A DNA stretch of 64,000 nucleotides from positions 1,364,001-1,428,000 of the forward strand of contig NZ_AP023065.1 in assembly GCF_016593235.1 (NCBI RefSeq), in the 5' to 3' direction. A program made the position numbers and the translations under genes. This DNA comes from Nitratiruptor sp. YY09-18. GTDB taxonomy: Bacteria > Campylobacterota > Campylobacteria > Campylobacterales > Nitratiruptoraceae. The notes beneath the pieces were generated by a model. The model did not search any database. It was not told the origin of the DNA and saw nothing but the letters and a program-made list of their open reading frames with translations. How positions within the stretch are numbered: position 1 is the first letter of the stretch; each line of letters starts with the position of its first letter. Shown piece by piece: positions 1-10,387 of the stretch.

Positions 1-8
1 AAAATACA

Positions 9-2228
9 ATGGTAGATGATCGGGTTTTTGGTAAGGTGCCAAAAGCGAAAAAGCCTGATTTTTGGGTGAGATCGACCTGCGGATATTGTGGGGTTGGATG
101 CGGACTTTATATTGGTGTGAAAGATAAAAAAGCCGTCTTTACCAAAGGAAATCCTATGCACCCAGTCAATATCGGCACTCTTTGTCCAAAGGGGATGAGT
201 GAGCATCAGATGCTCTATGCACAAAATAGAGTTTTATATCCAAAAATCAAAAAAGGTGGACGCCTCGAAAATGTTGGCTGGAATGAAGCTTTCAGTGAAG
301 CAGCAAAGCGTATCAAAACAATACAGTCAACCTATGGTAAAAACAGTTTTGCAGTCATTTCAACCGGACAGCTTTTAACTGAAGAGTTTTACGCTCTTGG
401 CAAGTTTGTGCAACTTGGACTTGATACTAGAAATTACGATGGGAACACGACACTTTGCATGGCAAGTGCGGTAAGCGGATACAAGCAAAGCTTTAGAAGC
501 GATGGGCCGGTTGCAAGTTACGCAGATATTGCAAAAGCAGAAGTTGTCTTTGTCGTTGGAGCAAATTTGGCGGACAATCACCCAATTATCGTCCATCATT
601 TGATGAAAAACAGAAACAATAAAACAGTTGTGGTCATTGATCCAAGACGCAGCAAAACAAGCCAGCTTGCTGATATTTATCTGCCAATCAAACCAAGAAC
701 AGATCTGGCACTTTTTAATGGCTTAGCCTACATCATATGGGAGCAGGGATGGTTTGATGAGAAGTTTATCACATCAAGAACTAATGGCTGGAGAGAATTT
801 GTCAAACATATCCAATCATACAAGCCGGCTGAAGTTGCTCACCTTACAGGTATTGATACAAAGACGCTGTATCGATTGGCACAGCTTTTTGCAAACAATA
901 AAAGCCTTATTTGCTGGACGATGGGTATCAACCAATCAGCACAAGGCACCGATACAGTCAGTGCGATCAATAATTTAGCTCTTATGACAGGCAATATCGG
1001 CAAAGAGGGAACGGGAGCTTTTAGCATAACCGGTCAGTGCAACGCCATGGGAACAAGAGAGTTTGGATTTACCTCATCGATTCCTGGATATAGAAAGTTT
1101 GAAAGTCATCAAGATAGAAAAGAGTTTGCAAAACTCATCGATGTGCCAGTTGAGTGGATACCAGACTCCAGAGGCTACAAATATGCCGAAATTATTGAAG
1201 CGATAGAAAAAGAGGAGATCAAAGGACTTTGGGTTGTTTGCACCAATCCGCTTGTAAGTTTTCCAAATCAAAAGCGATTACGCAAAGCTTTGAAAAAACT
1301 GGATTTCTTGCTTGTGCAAGATGCATTTATGAGTGATACCGCACAAATTGCAGATATTGTCTTTGCGGCGGCTACATGGGGAGAAAAGGAAGGATGCTAT
1401 ACCAATAGTGAGCGACGCTGTAATAAAGCCAACAAAGCAGTTGAGCCTCCAGCTATGAGTAAAAGCGATTTTGAGATTGTTTTGGAGTTTAGCAAATACT
1501 TTCAAAGGCATGATAGACTCTTTGGCGGATGGAAAGAGCCAAAAGATGCCTTTGAAGAGATAAGAAAGATTAGTAGAGGCAGACTTTGTGATTATAGTGG
1601 CATGAACTATGAAAAGATCGAATCCCTTGGAGGGATCCAGTGGCCTTGCAATGAACAGTATCCCAATGGCTGTAAACGTCTTTATGGTGAAGATATGAAG
1701 TTTATGCACAAAGATGGCAAGGCACGATTTATCTGTGCCGAGTTTAAGCCACTGGAAGAGACGCCAAACAAAGAGTTTCCATTTATTCTCAATACCGGTC
1801 GAACTGTGGAGCATTTTCATACCAGAACCAAAACAGGCCAAATCAAGATATTAAATGATTTGGCACCCCAGGCCTGGATCGATATCAATCCAAAAGATGC
1901 AAAAAAGCTTGGAGTCAAAAACTACGATAAAGTCTGGCTCACAAGTCCTAGAGGCAAAATAGAAAATCTAATCGTTCGAGTAACCCAGCTTGTCGCCCCT
2001 GGAACGGTATTTGTGCCATTTCACTATAACACGCAGCTTATCAATACGCTGACTCAATCCCTTTTTGATCCGATCAGTGGTGAGCCAAACTACAAACAAA
2101 CCGCTGTGCAGATTCACTCAAAGAAGTGTCCAGGAGGTATTACGCCAACTGTAAAAATAGCAGGAGAACTTGAGCTTGATAGGAAAGAAACCAAGCAAAA
2201 AGTAACTGTAAAAGAGGAGCAGCGATGA
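9..2228 (+). CDS. narB: Assimilatory nitrate reductase catalytic subunit (molybdopterin oxidoreductase)
   Basis: Reduces nitrate to nitrite in the cytoplasm for nitrogen assimilation, using Mo-bis-MGD and one [4Fe-4S] cluster. The cluster ligands C24, C27, C31 and C59 (the last in a CPKG motif) are visible, and the likely Mo-ligating C150 lies in an LCMASAV motif typical of Nap/Nas enzymes. There is no Tat signal, which favours the assimilatory cytoplasmic type. At 739 residues it has no C-terminal BFD-type [2Fe-2S] extension, so ferredoxin or flavodoxin is the likely donor. Its stop overlaps the nirA start in ATGA, implying translational coupling. The reading frame is open back to the window edge, so the start is not certain. 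Formate dehydrogenase is the main alternative and fits less well. Confidence 0.85.
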   Translation: MVDDRVFGKVPKAKKPDFWVRSTCGYCGVGCGLYIGVKDKKAVFTKGNPMHPVNIGTLCPKGMSEHQMLYAQNRVLYPKIKKGGRLENVGWNEAFSEAAKRIKTIQSTYGKNSFAVISTGQLLTEEFYALGKFVQLGLDTRNYDGNTTLCMASAVSGYKQSFRSDGPVASYADIAKAEVVFVVGANLADNHPIIVHHLMKNRNNKTVVVIDPRRSKTSQLADIYLPIKPRTDLALFNGLAYIIWEQGWFDEKFITSRTNGWREFVKHIQSYKPAEVAHLTGIDTKTLYRLAQLFANNKSLICWTMGINQSAQGTDTVSAINNLALMTGNIGKEGTGAFSITGQCNAMGTREFGFTSSIPGYRKFESHQDRKEFAKLIDVPVEWIPDSRGYKYAEIIEAIEKEEIKGLWVVCTNPLVSFPNQKRLRKALKKLDFLLVQDAFMSDTAQIADIVFAAATWGEKEGCYTNSERRCNKANKAVEPPAMSKSDFEIVLEFSKYFQRHDRLFGGWKEPKDAFEEIRKISRGRLCDYSGMNYEKIESLGGIQWPCNEQYPNGCKRLYGEDMKFMHKDGKARFICAEFKPLEETPNKEFPFILNTGRTVEHFHTRTKTGQIKILNDLAPQAWIDINPKDAKKLGVKNYDKVWLTSPRGKIENLIVRVTQLVAPGTVFVPFHYNTQLINTLTQSLFDPISGEPNYKQTAVQIHSKKCPGGITPTVKIAGELELDRKETKQKVTVKEEQR

Positions 2229-4132
2229 TAGAAAAGCTACAAAAAATATATGAGCAACGAAGCAAAAAAATAAACAAAGTAGAAAAAGTCAAAGCCTCGA
2301 TGTCACCAAAAGAGGCTTATGAGAGACTTTTGAAAGCAAGTCGAAAGGGATATGATTCGCTTACAAAAGAGGAGAAGTCAGTCTTTTTAAAATATTTTGG
2401 ACTCTTTGACAAAAACGAATTCACTCCAAAGCAGTTTATGCTAAGAGTGCGCATTCCTTGCGGAAGACTTACTCCAAACCAAGCAAAAGTTTTAGGTGAA
2501 GTGGCAAAAGAGTTTGGCAAAGACTATATCGATCTTACAACCAGGATGCAAGTAGAGCTTCGCCATATTGACATTGAAGATGTGCCGGCAATTTTTGCAA
2601 AGCTCAAAAGCGTTGGTATCACAACCTATCAAACAGGTATCGATAATCTTAGAAATATTGTAACCGATCCTTTGGATGGCTTAGCCTTTGATAACTTTTT
2701 TGAAAGTTTCCCTATATTAGAGCAGATGCAAGAGCTTTTTTTGAAAAAAGAGGAGTGGATCGGCTCACTTCCAAGAAAGTTCAACACCTCCATCACCTCT
2801 TCCATCACGAATCGATGTAACGCATACGGACACGATGCCTGTTTTGTACTGGCCATAAAAGATGGCATCTATGGATACAATGTTTATCTAGGTGGAAAAG
2901 TCGGCAAAATAGCCAAAAATGCCAATATTTTTTTACAAGCCGATGAGGTAGTTCCATTTTATGAAAACCTCATTAAGCTTTATCAAACCTATGGATTTCG
3001 GGACAACAGAAACAAAAACAGGCTCTACTTTTTGATAGAGGCTATTGGAATGGATGCTTTTCGAGCAGCTTTAGAGGAATTTAGTCAAAAGGAGTTTACA
3101 ACAGCTGGAGAGACACTGTGTAAGATGGAGCATTTTGATAACAACCAGGGAAGCGTACAGCTCAAAAATGGCTCTTTTGCTCTGCATGCAATTGTTCCTG
3201 GTGGTATATTCAGTGGAACTGATATGATGGAAGCCGCTACCATAGCACAAGAAAATGGTGGAGAGATTCGACTCAGTGTTGAACAAAATCTCTACATTAC
3301 CAATATCACCGACCGATCATCCATGCTTTCAAAGCCATTTTTTCAAAAATATAAAAATATCCACTCACCCTATTTCAACAATCTTGTAGCCTGTGCAGGA
3401 AAAAATGAGTGTAGCTTTGGTGTCATTCCCAATAAACCGGATGCTATTGCGATGGCAGATTTTTTAACAAAAGAGGTTCCCTTGCAAAACTCTAAAATAC
3501 GCATGTATTGGAGCGGATGTGTAAAGGGTTGCGGACTACATGAGTGGGGTGATATCGGCTTTGTCGGGGCAAAAGCAAAAGAGAATGGTGCAATTATTCA
3601 TGGAGTGGATATTTTACTTGGAGGCAGTCTCGCTAAAGGCGAAGGTGCACAAACTATCCTAAAAGCGATTCCCCTTCGCTATGCAAAAAATTTGATCAAA
3701 CAGCTTATGATTGAATACAAAAACCACAAAAAGCCCGGTGAGCACTTTGAAAAGTACTTTGAAAGAGCGCTACAACCATTTTCAAAAGGAGCTATCGGCT
3801 TTTTGATGCTGTTTAACGCTCTGCTTGAGAAAGAGGAATTGGAGTATCGATTTAGCTTAGGTAATCATAAACCAATAGGACGGTTTGAACCATTGGAAAT
3901 CTTTGATTTTGGTCTTGAGATATATAAAAATCTTACAGCTGACAAGGCCTATCTCGATGTTCATAATTTCCAACCTGTGGGAAGCAAAGTGCCATTACAT
4001 CCATGCAAAATCAATCAAAATATTCCAAAAGAACTAGGCGATATTGTGTATAAGATGGTAATATCAAAGCTATCTGAGCGCTATCAAGTCTTTAGTGAAA
4101 TCTCTCAAGATATCACACCACTTATACCTTGA
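2225..4132 (+). CDS. nirA: Ferredoxin-dependent nitrite (or sulfite) reductase
   Basis: Siroheme and [4Fe-4S] enzyme that carries out the six-electron reduction of nitrite to ammonia (or sulfite to sulfide). The ligand pattern Cx5C then CxxxC is present at C390, C396, C432 and C436, the last pair in GCVKGCG followed by a DIGFVG motif typical of this family. It is 635 residues, longer than many NirA proteins, with extra sequence at the N- and C-terminal ends. It overlaps narB by four bases, so nitrite rather than sulfite is the likely substrate. Its 3' end overlaps the convergent small gene by 11 bases, leaving no room for an intrinsic terminator. Confidence 0.85.
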   Translation: MIEKLQKIYEQRSKKINKVEKVKASMSPKEAYERLLKASRKGYDSLTKEEKSVFLKYFGLFDKNEFTPKQFMLRVRIPCGRLTPNQAKVLGEVAKEFGKDYIDLTTRMQVELRHIDIEDVPAIFAKLKSVGITTYQTGIDNLRNIVTDPLDGLAFDNFFESFPILEQMQELFLKKEEWIGSLPRKFNTSITSSITNRCNAYGHDACFVLAIKDGIYGYNVYLGGKVGKIAKNANIFLQADEVVPFYENLIKLYQTYGFRDNRNKNRLYFLIEAIGMDAFRAALEEFSQKEFTTAGETLCKMEHFDNNQGSVQLKNGSFALHAIVPGGIFSGTDMMEAATIAQENGGEIRLSVEQNLYITNITDRSSMLSKPFFQKYKNIHSPYFNNLVACAGKNECSFGVIPNKPDAIAMADFLTKEVPLQNSKIRMYWSGCVKGCGLHEWGDIGFVGAKAKENGAIIHGVDILLGGSLAKGEGAQTILKAIPLRYAKNLIKQLMIEYKNHKKPGEHFEKYFERALQPFSKGAIGFLMLFNALLEKEELEYRFSLGNHKPIGRFEPLEIFDFGLEIYKNLTADKAYLDVHNFQPVGSKVPLHPCKINQNIPKELGDIVYKMVISKLSERYQVFSEISQDITPLIP

Positions 4133-4346
4133 ACTCTTGCTCTATATCTTTGGCTAGTGTGATGCCCTTGAGGGTCAGACTCTCCTCAGTGATAAACTCC
4201 TCTTGCCTTAGCTCTTTTAAGAGTTTCTTGCCCTCTTTGAGGGTAAAGAGGTGGGAGTTTTCTAGCATCAAAAGAATATCTTTGAAGCTCTCGTCTTGCT
4301 TCTTTTTTGCAAGGGCTAAGAGCAGAACCTTTTTATTGATATCCAT
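4122..4346 (-). CDS. Small conserved-looking hypothetical protein, 74 residues
   Basis: I do not recognise the function. The protein is charged and Leu/Lys-rich, looks all-helical with a short LTLKG turn, and could be a small winged-helix-like fold; this is only an impression. An AAGGA ribosome-binding site lies six bases before the ATG, which supports it over the equally long plus-strand frame across the same bases. It sits between nirA (tail-to-tail overlap of 11 bases) and gyrA (divergent, 60 bases between starts). No signal peptide or membrane segment is seen. Confidence 0.6.
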   Translation of the reverse strand: MDINKKVLLLALAKKKQDESFKDILLMLENSHLFTLKEGKKLLKELRQEEFITEESLTLKGITLAKDIEQEFKV

Positions 4347-4374
4347 ATTAATTCCTTGATAAGACTAAAAAAGC

Positions 4375-4380
4375 TATAAT
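4375..4380 (+). promoter_or_regulatory. Probable -10 box for gyrA
   Basis: A perfect TATAAT lies 26 bases before the gyrA ATG. No good -35 is seen at 16-18 bases upstream, which is common for sigma-70 promoters in Campylobacterota. A GGGGA purine run 5-9 bases before the ATG can serve as ribosome-binding site. Confidence 0.5.
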
Positions 4381-4406
4381 ATCTAAAAATTTTACATGGG
4401 GAAAAT

Positions 4407-6869
4407 ATGGCGGATCTTTTTGAAAAAAATCAAGATATCCAAGAGATCGATATAGAAGAGACTGTCAAGAGCAGTTATCTCGATTACTCTATGAGTGTCA
4501 TCATCGGACGTGCTCTCCCCGATGCCAGAGATGGTCTCAAACCTGTCCACAGACGTATCCTCTATGCAATGAACGAGCTTGGACTCACAAGTCGCGCTGC
4601 GTATAAAAAAAGTGCAAGAATCGTAGGGGATGTTATAGGTAAATACCATCCACACGGCGATAGTGCAGTCTATGAAGCGCTCGTACGTATGGCGCAGCCA
4701 TTTTCTATGCGTCTGCCTCTTGTAGATGGACAGGGAAACTTCGGCTCAATAGATGGCGACAGTCCAGCTGCAATGCGTTATACAGAGGCACGTATGACAA
4801 GCGTGGCTGAAGAACTCTTACGCGATATAGACAAAGATACAGTCGATTTTGTACCAAACTATGATGATACACTGAGTGAACCTGATGTCCTTCCTACCCG
4901 CATCCCAAACCTCTTGCTCAATGGTTCAAGTGGTATCGCCGTGGGTATGGCAACCAATATCCCTCCACACCGTCTTGATGAACTTATAGATGCTCTTGTA
5001 ACACTTATAGACAATCCGCAAGCACAACTTGAAGAAGTGATGGAATATATCCAAGGACCAGATTTTCCGACTGGTGGAATTATTTTTGGAAAGCAAGGTA
5101 TTTATAATGCTTACAAGACAGGTCGCGGCCGTATAAAGGTGCGTGCAAAAACACATATTGAAAAACTCAAATCTCGTGAAGCTATCATTATAGATGAGAT
5201 TCCTTACCAGGTCAACAAGTCCCGTCTTATCGAACAGATAGCACAACTTGTCAGAGAAAAACATATAGAAGGTATCAGTGAAATACGAGATGAGAGCGAC
5301 AGAGAAGGTATTCGCGTAGTAATCGAGCTCAAAAAAGATGTAATGAGTGATATTGTTCTTAATAATCTCTATAAATCTACACAAATGGAAGTTACTTTTG
5401 GTATTATTCTCCTCGCCATCGTCAATAAAGAGCCAAAAGTTTTCACTCTTCTTGAGCTTTTGCACCTTTTCCTCAACCATCGCCGTACAGTTGTTATTCG
5501 TCGTACAATTTATGAACTTGAAAAAGCAAAAGCACGAGCCCATATTCTTGAAGGTCTCCTCAAAGCCCTTGATCATATCGATGAGGTTATAGCAACAATC
5601 AAGGCAAGTAAGGATACACCAACAGCTCGCACAAACCTTATGGAGAGATTTGAACTTACTGAAGTACAAGCAAACGCAATACTTGATATGAAACTCCAAC
5701 GTCTAACTGGACTTGAGAGAGAAAAATTGGAAAATGAGTATAAAGAACTTATGGAGAAAATTGCATATCTCCAAAGTATCCTTCGCAGCGAAGCAAAACT
5801 CAATGAAATTATCAAAGAGGAACTTCTTGAGGTTAAAAATAAATTTAGTTCTCCTCGCCTCACTGAAATAGTTGAAGACTATGATGAGATCGATATAGAA
5901 GATCTTATTCCAAATGAACCTATGGTTGTTACCATTACACATAGAGGATATATTAAGCGCGTTCCACTTAAACAGTATGAAAAACAAAAAAGAGGTGGCA
6001 AGGGCAAAACTGCAGTCACTACATATGAAGATGATTTTATTGAAGACTTCTTCATCTCCAATACTCATGATACACTTATGTTCATTACTGATCGTGGACA
6101 GCTCTACTGGCTCAAAGTATACAAAATACCTGAAGCTGGACGCACCGCAAAAGGTAAAGCTGTAGTCAATCTCTTACAGCTTGAACCTGATGAAAAAATC
6201 AAAGCAATTATTCCTACAACAGATTTCAGTGAAGACAAATCTCTTGCTTTCTTTACAAAAAACGGTATTGTTAAGCGTACAAACCTCGCTGAATTCAAAA
6301 ATATACGCACCAGAGGAGTTCGTGCGATTACACTCGATGAAAATGATGAGCTCATTACCGCCAAAATTGTCAAGCCAGAAATAAAATGGCTCTTTATCAT
6401 TACCAAAAAGGGAATGTGTATCCGCTTTCCGGTTGATAATGTGAGAGAGATGGGAAGAACTGCCCGAGGTGTAACAGGAATACGCTTCAAACAAGAAGGT
6501 GATTTTGTCGTAGGGGCTGAAACAATCAAGGACGAGCACCAAGAACTTCTCACTGTTAGCGAAAAAGGTATAGGCAAACGCACAGAAGCAATCGAATATC
6601 GTGAGCAGACCCGTGGCGGTAAAGGTGTAATAGCAATGAAACTGACACCAAAAACTGGCGATGTGGTAGGAGTCGTAACAGTTGAAGAAAATAAAGATCT
6701 CATGGTACTTACAAGTAAAGGCAAAATGATTCGTGTGGATATGGAAAGTATTCGTAAAGCAGGAAGAAATACAAGTGGTGTTATGATTGTTCGTCTAGAA
6801 AAAGGTGATAAAGTAATAAGCATTGCCAAATGTCCAAAAGAGGAGGAAGAAGAAATTGAAGAGATATAA
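4407..6869 (+). CDS. gyrA: DNA gyrase subunit A
   Basis: Cleaves and rejoins DNA in the A2B2 gyrase that introduces negative supercoils. The winged-helix region carries the catalytic tyrosine Y125 in [10 protein letters not shown], and the quinolone-resistance region reads [14 protein letters not shown] with S86 and E90. The C-terminal half holds the beta-pinwheel repeats that wrap DNA, with GyrA-box-like segments around residues 530-540 (QKRGGKGK). The protein is 820 residues, normal for the family. The C-terminus is an acidic Glu-rich tail whose codons also carry the ribosome-binding site of asd. First gene of a forward run with asd, the YqhA-type gene, hemE and a radical SAM gene. Confidence 0.97.
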   Translation: MADLFEKNQDIQEIDIEETVKSSYLDYSMSVIIGRALPDARDGLKPVHRRILYAMNELGLTSRAAYKKSARIVGDVIGKYHPHGDSAVYEALVRMAQPFSMRLPLVDGQGNFGSIDGDSPAAMRYTEARMTSVAEELLRDIDKDTVDFVPNYDDTLSEPDVLPTRIPNLLLNGSSGIAVGMATNIPPHRLDELIDALVTLIDNPQAQLEEVMEYIQGPDFPTGGIIFGKQGIYNAYKTGRGRIKVRAKTHIEKLKSREAIIIDEIPYQVNKSRLIEQIAQLVREKHIEGISEIRDESDREGIRVVIELKKDVMSDIVLNNLYKSTQMEVTFGIILLAIVNKEPKVFTLLELLHLFLNHRRTVVIRRTIYELEKAKARAHILEGLLKALDHIDEVIATIKASKDTPTARTNLMERFELTEVQANAILDMKLQRLTGLEREKLENEYKELMEKIAYLQSILRSEAKLNEIIKEELLEVKNKFSSPRLTEIVEDYDEIDIEDLIPNEPMVVTITHRGYIKRVPLKQYEKQKRGGKGKTAVTTYEDDFIEDFFISNTHDTLMFITDRGQLYWLKVYKIPEAGRTAKGKAVVNLLQLEPDEKIKAIIPTTDFSEDKSLAFFTKNGIVKRTNLAEFKNIRTRGVRAITLDENDELITAKIVKPEIKWLFIITKKGMCIRFPVDNVREMGRTARGVTGIRFKQEGDFVVGAETIKDEHQELLTVSEKGIGKRTEAIEYREQTRGGKGVIAMKLTPKTGDVVGVVTVEENKDLMVLTSKGKMIRVDMESIRKAGRNTSGVMIVRLEKGDKVISIAKCPKEEEEEIEEI

Positions 6870-7884
6870 TGTTGCCGTAGTTGGAGCTACAGGAGCTGTC
6901 GGCGAAGAAATGCTCCGTGTCATGGAAGAGGTGGATTTCCCGGTAGCAAAGCTAGTACCGCTTGCCAGCAGACGTAGTGCCGGAAACAGTGTTGAATTCA
7001 AAGGCAAAGAATATACGGTCAAAGAGCTTACCGAGGATATCTTTGAAAAAGAGGATATTGAGATAGCCCTTTTTAGTGCAGGAGGAAGTGTATCAGCACA
7101 CTATGCACCCTATGCAGCAGAAGCCGGTGCAGTTGTTATAGATAATACGAGTCACTTTCGTATGGACCCTGAGGTACCTTTAGTAGTTCCCGAAGTGAAT
7201 CCAGAAGATATAGTAGCATGGAAAACAAAAGGAATCATTGCCAATCCAAACTGCTCGACCATCCAGATGGTACAAGCTCTCAAACCGCTCGATGATGCAT
7301 TTGGAGTAAAAAGAGTCGATGTAGCTACATACCAAGCTACCAGCGGCGCAGGCAAAAGCGCTATGGATGAGTTGGTCAATCAGATGAAAGATTTTTTCAA
7401 TTTCAAACTTGATGAGAGTGAGAAGAAGAAGTTCCCTCACCAAATTGCTCTCAATGTCATCCCGCAAATCGATAAATTTCTCGATAATGGCTATACAAAA
7501 GAAGAGATGAAGATGGTCAACGAGACCAAAAAGATTATGCACAAAAATATAGAAGTCTCAGCCACATGTGTGCGCGTACCAGTACTGCGCGGTCATAGTG
7601 AGGCAGTAACTGTATGGTTTGAAAAAGATATTACTCCAGAAGCTGCCAGAGAGGCTCTTTATAATGGCAAAAATATTGTTGTAATGGATGAACCACAAAA
7701 GAGCGTCTACCCTATGCCAATTACTGTGGTAGAAAAAAATGAGACATTTGTAGGTAGAATTCGCAAAGATATCTATCGCGATAATGTACTTCATATGTGG
7801 GTAGTAGCTGATAACCTCAGAGTAGGTGCAGCGACAAACGCAGTGAGAATTGCGCTCAAATGGATTGAGATGGAGGGGGAATGA
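6856..7884 (+). CDS. asd: Aspartate-semialdehyde dehydrogenase
   Basis: Converts aspartyl phosphate to aspartate semialdehyde for lysine/diaminopimelate, threonine and methionine synthesis. The N-terminus has the NADP-binding [11 protein letters not shown] motif, and the catalytic cysteine is C133 in [10 protein letters not shown] place the start at TTG 6856, inside the gyrA 3' end: AGGAGG at 6841-6846 sits nine bases upstream and the encoded protein starts right before the dinucleotide fold (342 residues). An upstream ATG at 6823 would add 11 residues deep inside gyrA and has no such site. The gene overlaps the next one by four bases. Confidence 0.95.
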   Translation: MKRYNVAVVGATGAVGEEMLRVMEEVDFPVAKLVPLASRRSAGNSVEFKGKEYTVKELTEDIFEKEDIEIALFSAGGSVSAHYAPYAAEAGAVVIDNTSHFRMDPEVPLVVPEVNPEDIVAWKTKGIIANPNCSTIQMVQALKPLDDAFGVKRVDVATYQATSGAGKSAMDELVNQMKDFFNFKLDESEKKKFPHQIALNVIPQIDKFLDNGYTKEEMKMVNETKKIMHKNIEVSATCVRVPVLRGHSEAVTVWFEKDITPEAAREALYNGKNIVVMDEPQKSVYPMPITVVEKNETFVGRIRKDIYRDNVLHMWVVADNLRVGAATNAVRIALKWIEMEGE

Positions 7885-8399
7885 GATTTTTAGAAAATCT
7901 TTTTGAAGGGACTTTATGGCAAGGTCGCCTCTTTATTGTCCTCGCAGTTATCTTTGGGATGATTGGGGCAATCGTTCTTTTTATCGTAGCAAGTATAGAC
8001 ATCTATAATGTAGCAAAGTTTACTTACCAAAGTATTGTGAGTCACCACCATCCAGAGCACTTCCATGAAAAGATCGTGGGAGATATAATCGGAGCGGTAG
8101 ACCTCTATCTCATTGCTGTGGTGATGCTGCTCTTTAGCTTTGGTCTCTACGAGCTCTTCATCTCCAAAATCGATATTGCAGAGCGCAGCGAAAGCTCTAA
8201 AATCTTGGAGATACACAATCTCGATCAGCTCAAAGATAAGCTTGCAAAAGTGATCATCATGGTCTTGATGGTAAGCTTTTTCAAAAGAGTTATCAATATG
8301 AACTATCAAGGACCTTTGGAGATGCTCTATTTTGCTTCTTCCATCTTAGCCTTAGCAGTGGCTCTGTATTTCATGCACAAAGACGCAGATAAACATTAA
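7881..8399 (+). CDS. YqhA/UPF0114 family inner-membrane protein
   Basis: A 172-residue membrane protein with hydrophobic segments near residues 15-40, 65-90, 120-135 and 145-165, matching the YqhA (UPF0114) family; its biochemical role is not established. A His-rich loop (HHHPEHFHE, about residues 54-62) follows the first membrane region and might bind metal, which is inference. The ATG overlaps the asd stop by four bases and hemE follows after nine bases, so it is translated within the same run. Confidence 0.75.
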   Translation: MRFLENLFEGTLWQGRLFIVLAVIFGMIGAIVLFIVASIDIYNVAKFTYQSIVSHHHPEHFHEKIVGDIIGAVDLYLIAVVMLLFSFGLYELFISKIDIAERSESSKILEIHNLDQLKDKLAKVIIMVLMVSFFKRVINMNYQGPLEMLYFASSILALAVALYFMHKDADKH

Positions 8400-8408
8400 G
8401 GACATTTC

Positions 8409-9431
8409 ATGGTATTTATAGATGCATGTTTTCGCAAAAAAACTCCCTACACTCCCATCTGGATGATGCGTCAGGCGGGACGCTATCTCCCTCAATATAT
8501 GGAAGTGCGCAATAAAGCTGGAGACTTCTTGACTCTATGCAAAAACCCCGCAATGGCTGCTGAAGTAACTCTCCAGCCGGTAGAGATTTTAGATGTAGAT
8601 GCTGCAATTTTGTTTAGCGATATCTTGGTCATTCCTTTAGAGATGGGAATGGATCTGCGCTTTGAAAAGGGAGAGGGTCCTGTTTTTAGTAATCCAGTAC
8701 GTACTATGGAAGATCTCGAGCGTCTTTATGACTATCCAGAAGAGCGCCTCACTTATGTCTATGAAACAATCAAAATCGTACGCAAAAAACTTCCAAAAGA
8801 GAAGGCTCTTATCGGTTTTAGTGGCGCTCCTTGGACATTGGCAACATACATGGTAGAAGGTAGAGGCTCCAAGACCTATGCAACAATCAAAAAACTTATT
8901 TATACTGACCCGGCATTTATGCATGCTTTGATGGTAAAAGTTACCGAAGCAATCAAAGCCTATCTTGTCAAGCAGATAGAATCTGGAGTCAATGCAGTGC
9001 AGATTTTTGATAGCTGGGCAAGTGCACTAGAAAAAGAGAAGTATTTTGAATTTGGCTGGGACTATCTGGTAGATATTGCCCAGTTTCTCAAAGAACGTTA
9101 TCCTCATATCCCTGTCATTCTTTTTCCAAAAGGAATAGCTGGATATTTAGATGATATATATGGAAAATTTGATGTTTTCGGAGTCGATTGGAGCACACCA
9201 ATTGATCTAGCAAAAGCCAAACTAGGCGAAAAATATGTTCTCCAGGGAAATATGGAACCAACAAGACTCTACTCTAAAGAAGCTACAAAAGAGGGAGTAG
9301 AAAAAATCATCGAAATTATGGGAGCCAAACCTGGACATATCTTCAACCTCGGGCACGGTATGTTTCCAGACCTCCCTGTAGAAAATGCCAAATATTTAGT
9401 AGAGCTTGTTCACGATTTGACACGCCGATGA
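8409..9431 (+). CDS. hemE: Uroporphyrinogen decarboxylase
   Basis: Removes four acetate carboxyls from uroporphyrinogen III to give coproporphyrinogen III in heme synthesis; its substrate also feeds siroheme, the cofactor of the nirA product in this window. The family signature [15 protein letters not shown] is at residues 16-30 and the FSDILV and GFSGAPWT segments follow. Its 340 residues match the family. It overlaps the following radical SAM gene by four bases (ATGA). Confidence 0.97.
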   Translation: MVFIDACFRKKTPYTPIWMMRQAGRYLPQYMEVRNKAGDFLTLCKNPAMAAEVTLQPVEILDVDAAILFSDILVIPLEMGMDLRFEKGEGPVFSNPVRTMEDLERLYDYPEERLTYVYETIKIVRKKLPKEKALIGFSGAPWTLATYMVEGRGSKTYATIKKLIYTDPAFMHALMVKVTEAIKAYLVKQIESGVNAVQIFDSWASALEKEKYFEFGWDYLVDIAQFLKERYPHIPVILFPKGIAGYLDDIYGKFDVFGVDWSTPIDLAKAKLGEKYVLQGNMEPTRLYSKEATKEGVEKIIEIMGAKPGHIFNLGHGMFPDLPVENAKYLVELVHDLTRR

Positions 9432-10354
9432 GTATAATTTTTGGTCCAATAAATTCCAGGAGATTTGGACTCTCTCTTGGAATTGACCTCTCTCCAGCGC
9501 AAAAATCATGCAATTTTGACTGCCTCTATTGCGAACTTGAACCTGCAAAACCCATAGATGCAATACAAAATCCACCAAGTGTGAAAGAAGTCATCCAAGA
9601 GACCCAAAAAGCTTTGCAGGAGTTTCGTGAAGTGGATGTTATCACAGTGACAGCAAACGGAGAGCCTACACTATACCCCTATCTTGATGAGCTTGTAGAC
9701 GAACTAAACAGAATCAAAGAGGATAAAAAACTCCTCATTCTCTCCAATGCCAGTCGTATTCATGAACTAGCTATCCAGCAAACTCTTACAAAATTTGATA
9801 TCGTCAAACTCTCTTTAGATAGTGTCGATCAACGCACCTTTAAGCGCCTCGATCGCCCTTTAAAAGGGATTGAAGTCCAAGATATTATTCATGGAATGGT
9901 ATATTTTCGCAATATCTATGATGGTTTTCTTGTGATAGAGATCTTAGTTGTACAGGGTATTAATGATAAACCACAAGAGTTTGTAGCACTCAATGAAGTC
10001 TTGCAACAGATCAAGCCAGATCGTATCGATATTGGTACCATAGACCGTCCTCCAGCATACAAAGTAGCACCTGTAAGCTATGAAAAGCTCTATGAACTCT
10101 CAAAACATATCAAAAATCTTCCAGTTACTATCGTCTCAAGAAAAAAAGAGCATAGCTATCAACTGCATCTTAGCAAAGATGAGCTTATTGATCTCCTTAC
10201 ACATAGACCATTAACACAAGAAGATATAGATACACTTTTTGATGAAGAAACTATCAAACTTGTTAGAAAACTTCTCAAAGATAAAGCTATTACAAAGCGC
10301 AATGTTGGCAATGTAACTTTCTTTGATGCAACAGTCCATACAATTTCAAAATAG
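9428..10354 (+). CDS. Radical SAM protein (COG0731-like)
   Basis: The radical SAM cluster motif CxxxCxxC is present as C28, C32 and C35, followed by a [12 protein letters not shown] segment that fits the family's glycine-rich SAM-binding region. The overall layout resembles the COG0731 Fe-S oxidoreductases related to wyosine-type proteins; the substrate is unknown. The C-terminal 80 residues have no assigned domain. It is coupled to hemE by an ATGA overlap, but a role in heme synthesis is not implied by sequence. It is the last gene before the CRISPR array, whose degenerate end begins 33 bases after its stop. Confidence 0.8.
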   Translation: MSIIFGPINSRRFGLSLGIDLSPAQKSCNFDCLYCELEPAKPIDAIQNPPSVKEVIQETQKALQEFREVDVITVTANGEPTLYPYLDELVDELNRIKEDKKLLILSNASRIHELAIQQTLTKFDIVKLSLDSVDQRTFKRLDRPLKGIEVQDIIHGMVYFRNIYDGFLVIEILVVQGINDKPQEFVALNEVLQQIKPDRIDIGTIDRPPAYKVAPVSYEKLYELSKHIKNLPVTIVSRKKEHSYQLHLSKDELIDLLTHRPLTQEDIDTLFDEETIKLVRKLLKDKAITKRNVGNVTFFDATVHTISK

Positions 10355-10387
10355 TATTTCTAAGTCGACTGATAAATAATATTTTAT

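Noticed and set aside
1278-1841. 187-residue minus-strand open frame within narB
   Set aside because: It lies opposite intact narB codons, lacks a ribosome-binding site and matches no protein pattern; it is a shadow frame.
9-2228. Formate dehydrogenase for the first gene
   Set aside because: The LCMASAV Mo-ligand motif and adjacency to nirA favour nitrate reductase; no formate dehydrogenase partner subunits are seen.
4129-4359. 76-residue plus-strand frame opposite the small gene at 4122-4346
   Set aside because: Ser/Leu-rich and starting within the nirA end without a ribosome-binding site; the minus-strand frame has AAGGA at good spacing.
4926-5699. 257-residue minus-strand open frame within gyrA
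   Set aside because: Cys/Phe/Asn-rich composition typical of antisense reading; gyrA is complete on the plus strand.
6104-6829. 241-residue minus-strand frame within gyrA
   Set aside because: Ser/Thr/Pro-rich shadow of conserved GyrA C-terminal repeats.
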